This document shows, piece by piece, positions 34,172-44,551 of a DNA stretch of 64,000 nucleotides. Source of the stretch: an uncultured Prochlorococcus sp. (GTDB taxonomy: Bacteria > Cyanobacteriota > Cyanobacteriia > PCC-6307 > Cyanobiaceae); contig CACNYU010000004.1 of NCBI GenBank assembly GCA_902624785.1, positions 1 through 64,000 of the forward strand, given 5' to 3'. The notes beneath the pieces are model-generated. The model saw nothing but the letters and a program-made list of their open reading frames with translations, had not been told where the DNA came from and searched no databases. Both the position numbers and the translations under genes were made by a program. How positions within the stretch are numbered: the stretch's first letter is position 1; every line of letters begins with the position of its first letter.

Positions 34172-35272
34172 CTAGGAAAGGACGAGAACGTCTCTATGTA
34201 CAACTATTTGTGAAGATGATTTTTTAATTTTATTACGCAAAATAGAGTTTATAGAATCACTGCTCATAGAAGTGATTCCTTTAGCAACTTGTTTTTCATC
34301 TTTATTCAAAATTCTTACAGGTTGATTAGTTGAAAAATTACCAATAGTATTAATAATACCTACAAGTAATAAAGAGGCACCTTTATTTTGGATGGCAAAA
34401 CAAGCTCCATCATCAACTATTATATCTCCAACTGATTGAATAGCATGAGATAACCAACTTTTTTTATTCCCAATAGGTTTATCGCATGGATAAAAAATAG
34501 TACCAATTTTCTCATTATTGAATATTTTTTTTAGGTTTTGATTATCTCTACCATCAGCGAGTTGAACTGTTACTCCTCCTTTCGTAGCTATTTCTGCAGC
34601 AATAAGTTTAGTAGTTATTCCTCCAGTACCCCATCCTCTTTTTAATGCTCCAATATTATTGGAATTAATATTGGAAGATTTTATTTCATTAAGTTGAATA
34701 TCATCATGAACTTCTCTAATGGGAGTTGCATCAATATTTTCTTTTGGATCTTTGGAATAGAGATTATTAATATCTGTGAGTAGAATTAATTTCTTAGCAT
34801 TAATGGCCAAAGCTACTAATGCTGATAATGTATCATTATCGCCATATTTTAATTCTTCATTTGCGATAGTATCGTTTTCATTAACTATTGGAATAACATT
34901 TAAATCTATTAATTTCCTCAATGTTTTAGATGCATTTTCAAATGATTTGCGTGTATTAAAATCAGCTTTTGTAATAAGTATTTGTGCAATATTTTGTTTA
35001 AATTTATTCATTTCTTTTTCATATAAAGTCATTAAATTAACTTGCCCAATTGCGGCTATTGCTTGCAAATGACTAAGTTCATTAGGTCTATTTTTTAATA
35101 ATAATTTTTTGCAACCTAATCCAACAGCTCCACTTGTAACTATGACTACTTTATTTTCTTTTGATATAAAGTTACTTATAGATTCACAAAAACTTTTAAT
35201 TACGTTTTTGGTAGAGTTTTTTTCTGAGCCTCGTAAGATACTTGTTCCTATTTTTACTACCCAAACTTCCAT
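34172..35272 (-). CDS. proB: glutamate 5-kinase with C-terminal PUA domain
   Basis: [50 protein letters not shown]. Confidence 0.96.
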   Translation of the reverse strand: MEVWVVKIGTSILRGSEKNSTKNVIKSFCESISNFISKENKVVIVTSGAVGLGCKKLLLKNRPNELSHLQAIAAIGQVNLMTLYEKEMNKFKQNIAQILITKADFNTRKSFENASKTLRKLIDLNVIPIVNENDTIANEELKYGDNDTLSALVALAINAKKLILLTDINNLYSKDPKENIDATPIREVHDDIQLNEIKSSNINSNNIGALKRGWGTGGITTKLIAAEIATKGGVTVQLADGRDNQNLKKIFNNEKIGTIFYPCDKPIGNKKSWLSHAIQSVGDIIVDDGACFAIQNKGASLLLVGIINTIGNFSTNQPVRILNKDEKQVAKGITSMSSDSINSILRNKIKKSSSQIVVHRDVLVLS

Positions 35273-35769
35273 TAAAATAAAATTAGAGAAATAAACTTTT
35301 CGATTAATAATGTTGCATTAAATTTTAAGGGAAGACCTTTTTTATTAAGACGCTGAATAAGAATTGTCTTTATTTTACATCTATTTCCAACAATAATATC
35401 AGTAAAAATTCTATCTCCAATAATAGCAATATTATCTTTATTTTTATTTAAGTTATTTATTACTTCTAATGTATTTTTAATTCGGGGTTTTAGTGCTTTA
35501 CATTTAAATCTTATTCCTAATTCCTTTCCAATTTTGGAAATCCTTTTTTCAGATGGATTGTTGCTGATTAAATATAGATCAAAAATTTCTTTTGACCTAG
35601 TAATCCAATTTTTAACCTTTAAAGGAATATTATTTGAATTTCTGCTCAATAGGGTACCATCGACATCAATCAAAAGAGAGGTGATTCCTCGTTCAGATAA
35701 TTTAGAGTGCGATAATTTATAAATAGGTAATTTTGTGTCCCAATATATATTTGTCAAAGAACTATTCAT
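35272..35769 (-). CDS. YqeG-family HAD-IIIA phosphatase
   Basis: [31 protein letters not shown]. Confidence 0.88.
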   Translation of the reverse strand: MNSSLTNIYWDTKLPIYKLSHSKLSERGITSLLIDVDGTLLSRNSNNIPLKVKNWITRSKEIFDLYLISNNPSEKRISKIGKELGIRFKCKALKPRIKNTLEVINNLNKNKDNIAIIGDRIFTDIIVGNRCKIKTILIQRLNKKGLPLKFNATLLIEKFISLILF

Positions 35770-35773
35770 AATT

Positions 35774-36313
35774 TTAGTAGGAGTTTTTTTCTAATTCAGA
35801 TTCTATGAGTGGTTGTACTCTATCAAACTCTTCATCTTCTACTAATATTGCGCCATTTTCTACTATTTTTGCAACTATGAAAAAAGGATCAAGAGGAACA
35901 TATAAGCCATATTCATCATTATGGACATTGAAGTTTACTAATAGTTCGTATGTTTCACTTTCATCCTTATTAGCCTCATCCTCTTCTAGATCATCATAAA
36001 CAGGTTCTTCTAACTCCCCTGATACAGTTAAAGTAACTGCTGATCTAACTAAGATTAAATCATGCTCTTGAAGAACTGCATCTGCATTTTGAAGTATTTC
36101 TTCATTCTTCTCAATCTTTTCAATTAAAATGGGTTCATCTTTTTCATTTATCTTGAAAAGTGTCACTGGAGTATCAACTGGAGTTAATAAGGCGTATTCA
36201 GTTCCTTCAACTTTAACAATTTGTTCCAAAAAGCAAAATAATTCATCATTACTTGAGTCTTTTAATAACAGAGTAGGTGCTTCATAGTTTTCACGATTTT
36301 TTGCGTCTTCCAT
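35774..36313 (-). CDS. DUF3727-type acidic protein
   Basis: Acidic composition; LLKDSSNDELFCFLEQIVKVEGTEYALLTPVDTPVTL. Confidence 0.65.
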   Translation of the reverse strand: MEDAKNRENYEAPTLLLKDSSNDELFCFLEQIVKVEGTEYALLTPVDTPVTLFKINEKDEPILIEKIEKNEEILQNADAVLQEHDLILVRSAVTLTVSGELEEPVYDDLEEDEANKDESETYELLVNFNVHNDEYGLYVPLDPFFIVAKIVENGAILVEDEEFDRVQPLIESELEKNSY

Positions 36314-36339
36314 TTTATTTAATCTCTTAATTTATTATT

Positions 36340-36801
36340 TTAATATTTAATTTGATTATTAAAAACAAATTCTTTCAACTCAGGACCTTCTTTTATCCAT
36401 TGTTCCAAAATCACTTTCGCAGAATAACTATCAATTAATCCTGATTTATCTTTTTTTATACCATGAATATTTATTGATTCCCAAGTTGAACTATGCTCGT
36501 TTACATAATTAAAAGGTAATTTAAGAGTGCTAATTATGATTTTTCCATATTCAATACAATCTTTAGCTTGATTTGTCATATTCCCATTCTCATCTAAAGG
36601 TAAGCCAATTATTATTCCATTGATATTGAGATTATGAATATATTTTTTATAAGTCTCAATTTCTTTTAAATCGATGCTTCTTCTAACTGCTGGCAATATT
36701 GATACCGTAATAAAAAGTGCATCACAATAAGCCAAACCAATCCTTTTTCTTCCTATATCAAGACTTAAAACTGATTTTGGAATTGGTTTAATAAATTTCA
36801 T
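36340..36801 (-). CDS. ruvX: Holliday junction resolvase-like protein YqgF/RuvX
   Basis: [45 protein letters not shown]. Confidence 0.9.
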   Translation of the reverse strand: MKFIKPIPKSVLSLDIGRKRIGLAYCDALFITVSILPAVRRSIDLKEIETYKKYIHNLNINGIIIGLPLDENGNMTNQAKDCIEYGKIIISTLKLPFNYVNEHSSTWESINIHGIKKDKSGLIDSYSAKVILEQWIKEGPELKEFVFNNQIKY

Positions 36802-37820
36802 TAGAATTTTATAGGCATTGGTGATGGATAAGCATTACCTTCAGGATTTATTTTCCCAATGATGTTTTCCCAAGGTTTATTAATGAGGTTTTTTTCTTTT
36901 ACAACTCTTTTTATAAAAGTATTCCTCACTAAGATTACTTCTTGCCTAATTTCTATAAAATTCAAATCAGAAATAAAAGAATTTAATTTTTTATCATGAG
37001 AATAAGTTTTTAAAATTATATTTTTTCTATTTGCATTTAGATTTTGAATAATATTACTTAACAAATTATTTATATCACTATCCCATAATTCTCCTTTAAT
37101 TATTGAATATACATTTTGATTCTCATAACTGATATCTTTTAAAATTCCTAAGAGAATTCCTTCTTTATTTTTAATCATTCCACATTTTTTATCTGATCTT
37201 TTGTAAATATCTGAATAATCTAGATCAAGTGAATTTCTAATAATTATGCTTTCATTTGAACGTACAAAACTAAGAAAAGATTTTATATTTGACTTATTTA
37301 CTTGCTCATAAGAATAAATATTATTGAAATCAAGGTATTTTTTAGAACTTTGCTTTTCCCATAGAATTATCTCTTGAAGAGGTTGAAAACCCAACTCTCT
37401 TGAACAAGAAATTAGATCATTATCATTTACTTCTGAACTAATAAACCAATTTGTTGTGTTTGAATTATTGTTGGAAATAGAATATCTAATTAAATTTAAA
37501 ATTAATTCTCTTTTAGAGGTATATTTACTTTCTTGAAATATTGTGGGTGAGGTAATTTTTAAACATGTTTTTTTATTATTTATTGGATAAGTATAAACAT
37601 ACCCAATAATTTTTTTTCTTTCTATAGCAATAATGCATTTATATTTATTTTTTTCTAACGTACTTATAAAAATCTTTAAATCATCAAAGGTATTAATCAA
37701 TGCCATCTTGAAAAACCAATTATTAAAATGATTATTTTTTAAATCAACAAGTAGATTAAGATGTCTTAAATGAATTTCCTCATAAAGTATTTGATCTTTT
37801 TTTTCAGTTTCTAAATTCAT
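36801..37820 (-). CDS. hypothetical protein, possible GNAT-like acetyltransferase
   Basis: N-terminal pattern ([16 protein letters not shown]...[16 protein letters not shown]) resembles GNAT folds; weak. Confidence 0.5.
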   Translation of the reverse strand: MNLETEKKDQILYEEIHLRHLNLLVDLKNNHFNNWFFKMALINTFDDLKIFISTLEKNKYKCIIAIERKKIIGYVYTYPINNKKTCLKITSPTIFQESKYTSKRELILNLIRYSISNNNSNTTNWFISSEVNDNDLISCSRELGFQPLQEIILWEKQSSKKYLDFNNIYSYEQVNKSNIKSFLSFVRSNESIIIRNSLDLDYSDIYKRSDKKCGMIKNKEGILLGILKDISYENQNVYSIIKGELWDSDINNLLSNIIQNLNANRKNIILKTYSHDKKLNSFISDLNFIEIRQEVILVRNTFIKRVVKEKNLINKPWENIIGKINPEGNAYPSPMPIKF

Positions 37821-37832
37821 ATTTAATTTTAC

Positions 37833-38981
37833 TTAAATCTTATTTTTCCTAATTATTACTATAGGCGTTTTTTGATCATCATTACCCGCTGGATTATTTG
37901 TTAAATTTTTTTCTAAGATTTTTAGGTTTAATTTATTAGATGTCTCTAGTATTTTTACTTTACCTAAATCATTGACATCAGCAATAGCTACATCTACTCC
38001 AAGTATTTTTGAAACATCATCACAAAAACGTTTTGTATTAATAGGACCCATCACTATAGATTTATCATATGGGAATGTAGTTCCGCTTATATCATCAATT
38101 AATGCAGATTCCTTACCAGTAAGCCTATAAAAGATTCCCTTAATTCCAATAAATTTAAAAAAAATTCCAATAGTTAAAGCATAAATTATTCTTGTTATTC
38201 CTATCTTGTTTATAAGAATTTGCATTCCACAAGCGGTTGCTAAACTACTTGTCGGATGAAAAAAATAACATAATAACTTTGAATAAAGAGAGTATTTAAT
38301 ATTAATAGGATTAATATATCTTCCCTGCATTATTGCTAGAGGTGTTTCTCCAATAATTAAAAAATCTCCTTTTTTTACTATATCCTTGCAATAATCTGAA
38401 ATCGTTTTTACTGGTTCATCAAAAATGCCTAGTATTTCTGTTTTTACAGCTATGGTCGTGTAATTTTTATTATTTCCAGGTATATTGATTAAATTTTTAG
38501 CCTTATAAATTGTGTTATTTTTCCTTAAAAGAAAGCAATTTTGCTTTCTAATAAAACCAAAATGTCCATAATTTGACCAATTTATCTTTAACCAAATACT
38601 TTTATTTTCAATTAATTCATCTATAGCATTAGCTTTTAAATAAACTTTTACAAATGAGTTAGATTTAATAATTATCGTTTTCCAATAGTTTTTTAGATTT
38701 TGTTTCATTTTACCATCATCAATAACTAATTCTTTTTTATAAGGAAGATTAATTAAATTTCCATCATCTAAACCGTTTAGTTCAATATCTAAGTCTGGAA
38801 CCATTGTCTCTTTATTATTACTTAGATTAATTATTTTAAATTCAAACAAAACTTCTTTAGAATTAAACTTATATTTTTGTGGAATTATTTCTAATTTTGA
38901 TTTAGGAAAATATATAGTTATTAAATCAATAATTAATAAAATGATTGTGGAAATAATAATTAAATAAATTATAAAAAACAT
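37833..38981 (-). CDS. F420-0:gamma-glutamyl ligase (CofE)-like protein with N-terminal TM
   Basis: KTISDYCKDIVKKGDFLIIGETPLAIMQGRY, DDISGTTFPYDKSIVMGPINTKRF pattern; N-terminal TM anchor. Confidence 0.65.
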   Translation of the reverse strand: MFFIIYLIIISTIILLIIDLITIYFPKSKLEIIPQKYKFNSKEVLFEFKIINLSNNKETMVPDLDIELNGLDDGNLINLPYKKELVIDDGKMKQNLKNYWKTIIIKSNSFVKVYLKANAIDELIENKSIWLKINWSNYGHFGFIRKQNCFLLRKNNTIYKAKNLINIPGNNKNYTTIAVKTEILGIFDEPVKTISDYCKDIVKKGDFLIIGETPLAIMQGRYINPINIKYSLYSKLLCYFFHPTSSLATACGMQILINKIGITRIIYALTIGIFFKFIGIKGIFYRLTGKESALIDDISGTTFPYDKSIVMGPINTKRFCDDVSKILGVDVAIADVNDLGKVKILETSNKLNLKILEKNLTNNPAGNDDQKTPIVIIRKNKI

Positions 38982-38991
38982 TGTTTAGATT

Positions 38992-39540
38992 TCAATCTAT
39001 ATTTGACTTATCTTTTTTAGAAATAATACTATTATATTCATTAAAACTTTCAACAGAAAATGAATTATCTTCTAAATCTATCCCTTTGATTTCGCCAATA
39101 ATTTTATTAATTTCATCTATATCAATAAGACCATTTTTATCGTATTTTATATTACCTTCACCATCTATTAATACTGTTTGAGGTATGTAACCATTCCAGT
39201 AATAACCTTCTTCTTTCGTATTTTTAAATTCCTTTCCTTGTAATTCATCGGTTGTTAATGCGATTATATCGATGTTATTTCTCCAAATAAGATCAAGGCC
39301 TGAAATTATTGGAACTACTGCTTTACTATCTGCACTATCGTCCAAATAAAAAAATAATATAGATATCCTTTCATTTTCAATTGACTCTTTTAAAGAGGTT
39401 TGAGGCGGTACTATTGATCCATTTCCAGCATAAATTGGAAAAATATTTCCATCATAACTATCAGTTGTTTTTGAAGCATTTACAGAACTATTTAAAAAAA
39501 ATAAAATAGATATTAATAAAAGAGATTTAATAATTTTCAT
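38992..39540 (-). CDS. exported thioredoxin-fold-like protein lacking CxxC
   Basis: Signal peptide; SILFFYLDDSADSKAVVPIISGLDLIWRNNIDIIALTTDEL ... GYIPQTVLIDGEGNI typical of Trx-fold cores. Confidence 0.6.
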   Translation of the reverse strand: MKIIKSLLLISILFFLNSSVNASKTTDSYDGNIFPIYAGNGSIVPPQTSLKESIENERISILFFYLDDSADSKAVVPIISGLDLIWRNNIDIIALTTDELQGKEFKNTKEEGYYWNGYIPQTVLIDGEGNIKYDKNGLIDIDEINKIIGEIKGIDLEDNSFSVESFNEYNSIISKKDKSNID

Positions 39541-39560
39541 TTGATTAGGATACCAAAAAT

Positions 39561-41186
39561 TTAAATAGATTTTGACCTACCTAACCCTTGTAAGATGCCT
39601 TTACCTATTAAACCAATAGCTTTACCAACAACTTTTGTGAGTATAGTTACGAAAATATTACCAATATACCTAATAGCAATTTCTAATTGGGGAGAAATTG
39701 CATCTCTAATTTCTATAAATAAAGTAATCTGCTTCTGAAACCATGTTAATTTCTCTATATCTTTTTCTCTATTCTCATTTTTAAAGTATCTAATAAAATT
39801 ATTATCAACAATATCTATATATTCTCTTTTGCTTTCATATAAATATACAGGCATATAAAAATTACTATGCCATCTATCATAGTTATTAATATTGTTTCTG
39901 AATCTTTCAAAACTTCTAGTAGACTGTAATTTTGGGTTTATAAATAAATTTCTTAATTCAGGCCACCCGGAGCAATAATTAAAAATTTCTGCTGCCATTA
40001 TATTTGAAGTTCTTAAAACCCAATTTGAAATAATTGATTCAAAAATCTTAAATGATTCAGTTTCATAAAGTGGCAAAATTCTCCCATTATGATAGAGAGG
40101 TTCATTCTTTATTATTGGGTCAATAATAGTATAAATATCATGCGATTCAAAATCATCAAAATTAGTAATATTTTCAAATTGACTAAATATAAAATCATTT
40201 ATGGAAATTAAAGTTCCGTTCTTTTTTACTCTTGTATAACTATCAATAATATTTACTATGGTATTTTTCTTGAGTTGATATATTAAATCATCTGAATTTT
40301 TCTTATATTCTTCCTCAGAATAGTTTTCTTTTATATTTTTAACGAGATTATTTAGTTCATTTAAGGTATTAAGAATAGCTCTAGAAATAAATTCTTTCTT
40401 TAATCCTAGGATAATTAGTGTAGATTTATTCGAGCAAAGTTCAAAAGAATTATTAGTATATTTTTTTATAAGTCTATTGAAAATTAAATCCCATATTTCC
40501 AGATTATTCTTTTCTTTGATAAAAACAGTATTTTGATCTATTTGTTCTTTGCAGACATAATTATCTCCAATAGTTTCGTCTGTAATAATATCTAATGAGT
40601 TTCCCCATAAAAATATTAATAGTGATTTAGCCGTAATAAGTTCTCTTAATCTTCCTTTTAGAAAAAATTTATAAATATTAGGAGTTAAATCTTTATTGAG
40701 ATATTTAATAATATTATTTATTTCATGATCTATTTGTTTCAGACCTGAAGAAAGTATCTTCTGATTGAAAGAAAGCTTTTTTAGTTTTTTATTAATTATT
40801 TTTTTATTGTCAATATCAAAAACCCTTCCGCCATCAAGAATTGTATTTATAGATTTGAGAACTTTGTCTGCGTTTGGATTCAAAAGTAAACCTTCACTAT
40901 TAAAGTAAGGTAGATAATTTCCTTCCTCAATAAATTTTCCAGAAAAAATTATTAGTATGCTTGTATTTATAAATTTTTCTTTTAATTTTATTAACTCTAA
41001 TCTTATTAAATCCTCTGATTGATAATTTAAAATATTCCAAATTATTAAATCAGGTACAAATTTATCATTTGAGGGGTCTAATGAAACTTTTAAATCATTA
41101 TCTAATGAAGTTAATTTCAAAGATAATGACTCAGCTAATAAACTAGGGGCAACTATTAGTATAGATTTTTCTTTAGTTATTGCCAC
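39561..41186 (-). CDS. DUF3685-type protein with receiver-like N-terminus
   Basis: Large hydrophilic protein with amphipathic C-terminal helix region; N-terminus resembles a response-regulator fold. Confidence 0.6.
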   Translation of the reverse strand: MAITKEKSILIVAPSLLAESLSLKLTSLDNDLKVSLDPSNDKFVPDLIIWNILNYQSEDLIRLELIKLKEKFINTSILIIFSGKFIEEGNYLPYFNSEGLLLNPNADKVLKSINTILDGGRVFDIDNKKIINKKLKKLSFNQKILSSGLKQIDHEINNIIKYLNKDLTPNIYKFFLKGRLRELITAKSLLIFLWGNSLDIITDETIGDNYVCKEQIDQNTVFIKEKNNLEIWDLIFNRLIKKYTNNSFELCSNKSTLIILGLKKEFISRAILNTLNELNNLVKNIKENYSEEEYKKNSDDLIYQLKKNTIVNIIDSYTRVKKNGTLISINDFIFSQFENITNFDDFESHDIYTIIDPIIKNEPLYHNGRILPLYETESFKIFESIISNWVLRTSNIMAAEIFNYCSGWPELRNLFINPKLQSTRSFERFRNNINNYDRWHSNFYMPVYLYESKREYIDIVDNNFIRYFKNENREKDIEKLTWFQKQITLFIEIRDAISPQLEIAIRYIGNIFVTILTKVVGKAIGLIGKGILQGLGRSKSI

Positions 41187-41261
41187 TTTAAATACAATAT
41201 TTATTTTAAATTAACTAATTTATTTATTAAATTCCAGTCTTTATATTAAATTTCTAAATAA

Positions 41262-42029
41262 TTATGCATATATGTCATTATTATTTGGAAAATCTCCTAA
41301 TCTCTTTGACAAGAGAATATCTTGAGCTTCTTTAATTGTAAATTTATTTTCATAAAGAGCTTTTCCTACTATTACACCATCAAGACCTCTATTCTCATAT
41401 TTTGTCAAAGAAAGTAGGTCTGATAACGAACCAATACCTCCAGATGCAATTACAGGAATATTTGTATAATTTAGAATTTCTTCAATAAAAGACTCATTTG
41501 GCCCATTAAGAGTACCATCTGTACTAATATCAGTAATAATAAAATTTGAAATTTTTAAATCTGAAAATTCTTTAATTAATTCAGTTGCTTTAATATCTGA
41601 TTGCTTTAACCAACCTCTAGTACTAACTTTACCTTGATTAGCATCTATTCCGATTATGATTTTATCTGGAAATTTAAAAGTTAAATCTCTTACTAATTTT
41701 TTATCTTCTATGGCAGAGGTTCCCATAATTACTTTGTCAATACCATAAGAAAATAATTGTTCAATTCTTTCAAGAGATCTTATGCCACCTCCAATTTGTA
41801 TTGGGATTTTAATATTCTTTGCAATGGATATTATTGATTCATCATTAGAAGCATAACCAGTACGAGCCGCATCTAAATCTACTATATGTAAATATTTAGC
41901 ACCATCTTTCTCCCATAATTTTGCTTGAACTTTTGGTTCATTGATAAATTCCTTAGATTTATTAAAATCACCTTTTACAAGTCTTACACATTTCCCTTCA
42001 ATAAGATCAATAGCTGGAATAAGTCGCAT
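41262..42029 (-). CDS. hisA: HisA (ProFAR isomerase)
   Basis: MRLIPAIDLIEGKCVRLVKGDF; IQIGGGIRS; ISTDGTLNGPN; ASGGIGS. Confidence 0.96.
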   Translation of the reverse strand: MRLIPAIDLIEGKCVRLVKGDFNKSKEFINEPKVQAKLWEKDGAKYLHIVDLDAARTGYASNDESIISIAKNIKIPIQIGGGIRSLERIEQLFSYGIDKVIMGTSAIEDKKLVRDLTFKFPDKIIIGIDANQGKVSTRGWLKQSDIKATELIKEFSDLKISNFIITDISTDGTLNGPNESFIEEILNYTNIPVIASGGIGSLSDLLSLTKYENRGLDGVIVGKALYENKFTIKEAQDILLSKRLGDFPNNNDIYA

Positions 42030-42119
42030 AATAAATTTGTTTCTAAAATTTCTTTAAGTATTCCTATTTTTAAATAATTCTTAAAGTAGGTTAATATTAT
42101 TACTTAAAAATTTAATATT

Positions 42120-43040
42120 ATGAAAATTCTTGTAATGGGCGGTACTAGATTTGTAGGTAAATCATTAGTAGAAAAATTATTAAAACAAAATCACGAGATA
42201 GATATATTTACTAGAGGAAATAGACCAAATTTAAAAGGAACTTCTCTTATAAAAGGTGATAGAAATTTAAAAGAGAATATACTTAATATTAGAAATAATA
42301 AATATGATTATATTTTTGACATTTCTGGAAGAGAATTAGATCAAACAAAAACTTTATTAGAGAATATTAAAAATGATTTTAAAAGATATATTTATGTAAG
42401 CTCAGCTGGGGTATATAAAGATCTTACTGAACTGCCATTAACAGAAAGTGATCCGGTTGATGAAAATAGTAGACATAAAGGTAAATTTGAGACTGAAAAC
42501 TGGCTAATACAGAATAAAATTCCATTTACTAGTTTTAGACCAACATACATTTATGGACCAAATAATTATAATAAGATCGAAAATTGGTTTTTTGAAAGAA
42601 TTGTTAATCTAAAAATTATTCCAATACCAAGTGATGGTAATTTGATTACTCAATTAGGTCATGTCTCTGATCTTACCGATGTGATGATCAAATGCGTAAA
42701 TCACGAGAAAACCAAGAATAATATATACAATTGTTCCGGTGATAAGAGTGTAACTATTAAGGGACTAATATTTAAATGTGCTGAAGTATGTAATATTGAT
42801 AAAAACCAAATAAAACTAAAGGAATTTGACTATAAAAATTTAGATCCAAAATCTAGAAAAGGATTTCCAATAAGATTAAGTCATTATCAAACTTCAATTA
42901 CTAAGATTAAAAATGATTTAGGTTGGGAGCCAAAATTTAACTTAATAGATGGATTGAAAAATAGTTTTGAAAATGATTTTAAATTTAGAATAAATGATAA
43001 TATTGATATCTCTTCTGACTATCAATTATTTAAATCTTAG
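42120..43040 (+). CDS. NAD-dependent epimerase/dehydratase (SDR)
   Basis: MKILVMGGTRFVGKSLVEKLL; SSAGVY; RPTYIYGPNNYN. Confidence 0.9.
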   Translation: MKILVMGGTRFVGKSLVEKLLKQNHEIDIFTRGNRPNLKGTSLIKGDRNLKENILNIRNNKYDYIFDISGRELDQTKTLLENIKNDFKRYIYVSSAGVYKDLTELPLTESDPVDENSRHKGKFETENWLIQNKIPFTSFRPTYIYGPNNYNKIENWFFERIVNLKIIPIPSDGNLITQLGHVSDLTDVMIKCVNHEKTKNNIYNCSGDKSVTIKGLIFKCAEVCNIDKNQIKLKEFDYKNLDPKSRKGFPIRLSHYQTSITKIKNDLGWEPKFNLIDGLKNSFENDFKFRINDNIDISSDYQLFKS

Positions 43041-43556
43041 ATAAATAAGAGAAGAATAAATACACAATAAAAAGCTCAGCCAATAAAGTATTATGCCGAT
43101 ATTATAAATTAGGATATTTTTATATGGATAAAAGAGTAGTAATAGAGCAAGGAATTGAAAGAAGCTTTTATATTTTGCAATACTAATAGCAGGCATACCA
43201 TCCCTTTTTGAATTTCTAATTGATGTAATAAAAAATTCTCTTAAAATTATTATTGAAAATGACCAAAAAGGAATAATTTGATTAATGCAGAGCCAAGTAA
43301 ATAGAATTAAGATAAATAATTTATCTGCTAATGGATCTATAGTTGCTCCTAGGGAAGTTTTTAAGTTATATTTTTTTGCAATAAAACCATCTGCAAAATC
43401 AGAAATTCCGCCAACAATAATAAAAAACCAAACAAAACTTTTAAAATCTATTTCTAAAAAAACAATTATTGGAAATATTAATAAAATCCTAAAAATTGTT
43501 ATCAGATTGGGTAGGTTTCTTCTAGAAAAGAATTCTTTTAATGTTTTTGTACTCAA
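43026..43556 (-). CDS. pgsA: CDP-diacylglycerol-glycerol-3-phosphate 3-phosphatidyltransferase
   Basis: NLPNLITIFRIL; GGISDFADGFIAKKYNLKTSLGATIDPLADK (CDP-alcohol phosphotransferase motif). Confidence 0.94.
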   Translation of the reverse strand: MSTKTLKEFFSRRNLPNLITIFRILLIFPIIVFLEIDFKSFVWFFIIVGGISDFADGFIAKKYNLKTSLGATIDPLADKLFILILFTWLCINQIIPFWSFSIIILREFFITSIRNSKRDGMPAISIAKYKSFFQFLALLLLFYPYKNILIYNIGIILYWLSFLLCIYSSLIYLRFK

Positions 43557-43640
43557 TAGATCTTTTGCAAATTAATGTATTTTATGATGAATTAATTTAT
43601 AAACTCAATTTATGAGCAAAAAAATTTTTATTTTAAATAA

Positions 43641-43829
43641 TTAATAATCTCTAGATATCCTTTTTTCTTCTTCTAATTCATTTTCTAATTGTCTTATTAA
43701 CCTACTTACAAGAATTTGAAATTCAGGTTGACAACCTTTAAATGCTGCCTTATGCCTAATAGGTTCATTTCTAGTGCGTAGATCTGTCAGCATTAGAGTT
43801 AAAGCATCAATCTTAGAATTAAATTTCAT
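43641..43829 (-). CDS. conserved small hypothetical protein
   Basis: 62-aa ORF, charged helical composition, clear intergenic spacing. Confidence 0.6.
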   Translation of the reverse strand: MKFNSKIDALTLMLTDLRTRNEPIRHKAAFKGCQPEFQILVSRLIRQLENELEEEKRISRDY

Positions 43830-43851
43830 TTTATCTTTTATTTTACATGAA

Positions 43852-44511
43852 TTAGATAATTTTCATAGCTTCCTTAAATGTTATTTTCTTATTTTCTATC
43901 GAACTAGTAATTTCAATAGTTTTATTGATTGATGTACTCTCTTTAATTGATTCAATACAGCATTTTGCAACTAATCTTCTTGGGATTGAACCCTTCTCTT
44001 GTGTGTCGATTTTAGAATAATATACATTCTCATTAATATCATCTTCTGTTTCTTTTAAACCTCCAGGCCTTATGACTGTCCATTCAAATGAATTTGTTTT
44101 TAATAAATTTTCACCTAACTTTTTCCATAAAAGGATTAAACCAAAAAGATTTAAAGGATGAATTAATTTTCCTGTACATAAAGAACTAACTAAGATAACT
44201 CTTTTAAGACCAACTCTTCTACAACTTTGTAACTGTCTATGCACTCCTAAGGCATCAACTCTAGCAGGTCCAGTTAAATCAATTGAAGCTCTCGCACCTG
44301 TAGCAATAATAAGTGCATCAACATCTTTAAAAGCATTATCTAAAGCAAATTTGTCATCGAGTGATAATCTCACGGTTTCGATATCTCTTAAATTTTCTGG
44401 AACTATTGAATTATTTCTAATAATTTGCTTAACTTTATAACCATTTTTTATCGCTTCTTCAACTATACGAAAGCCAGTTTTTCCAGAGGCTCCTGTTATT
44501 GCAATTTTCAT
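43852..44511 (-). CDS. NAD(P)H-binding atypical SDR protein
   Basis: MKIAITGASGKTGFRIVEEAI; VILVSSLCTGK; VIRPGGL. Confidence 0.87.
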   Translation of the reverse strand: MKIAITGASGKTGFRIVEEAIKNGYKVKQIIRNNSIVPENLRDIETVRLSLDDKFALDNAFKDVDALIIATGARASIDLTGPARVDALGVHRQLQSCRRVGLKRVILVSSLCTGKLIHPLNLFGLILLWKKLGENLLKTNSFEWTVIRPGGLKETEDDINENVYYSKIDTQEKGSIPRRLVAKCCIESIKESTSINKTIEITSSIENKKITFKEAMKII

Positions 44512-44551
44512 TTCTAAATTAATATTTCAAACAATTTTAATATAATTAAAT

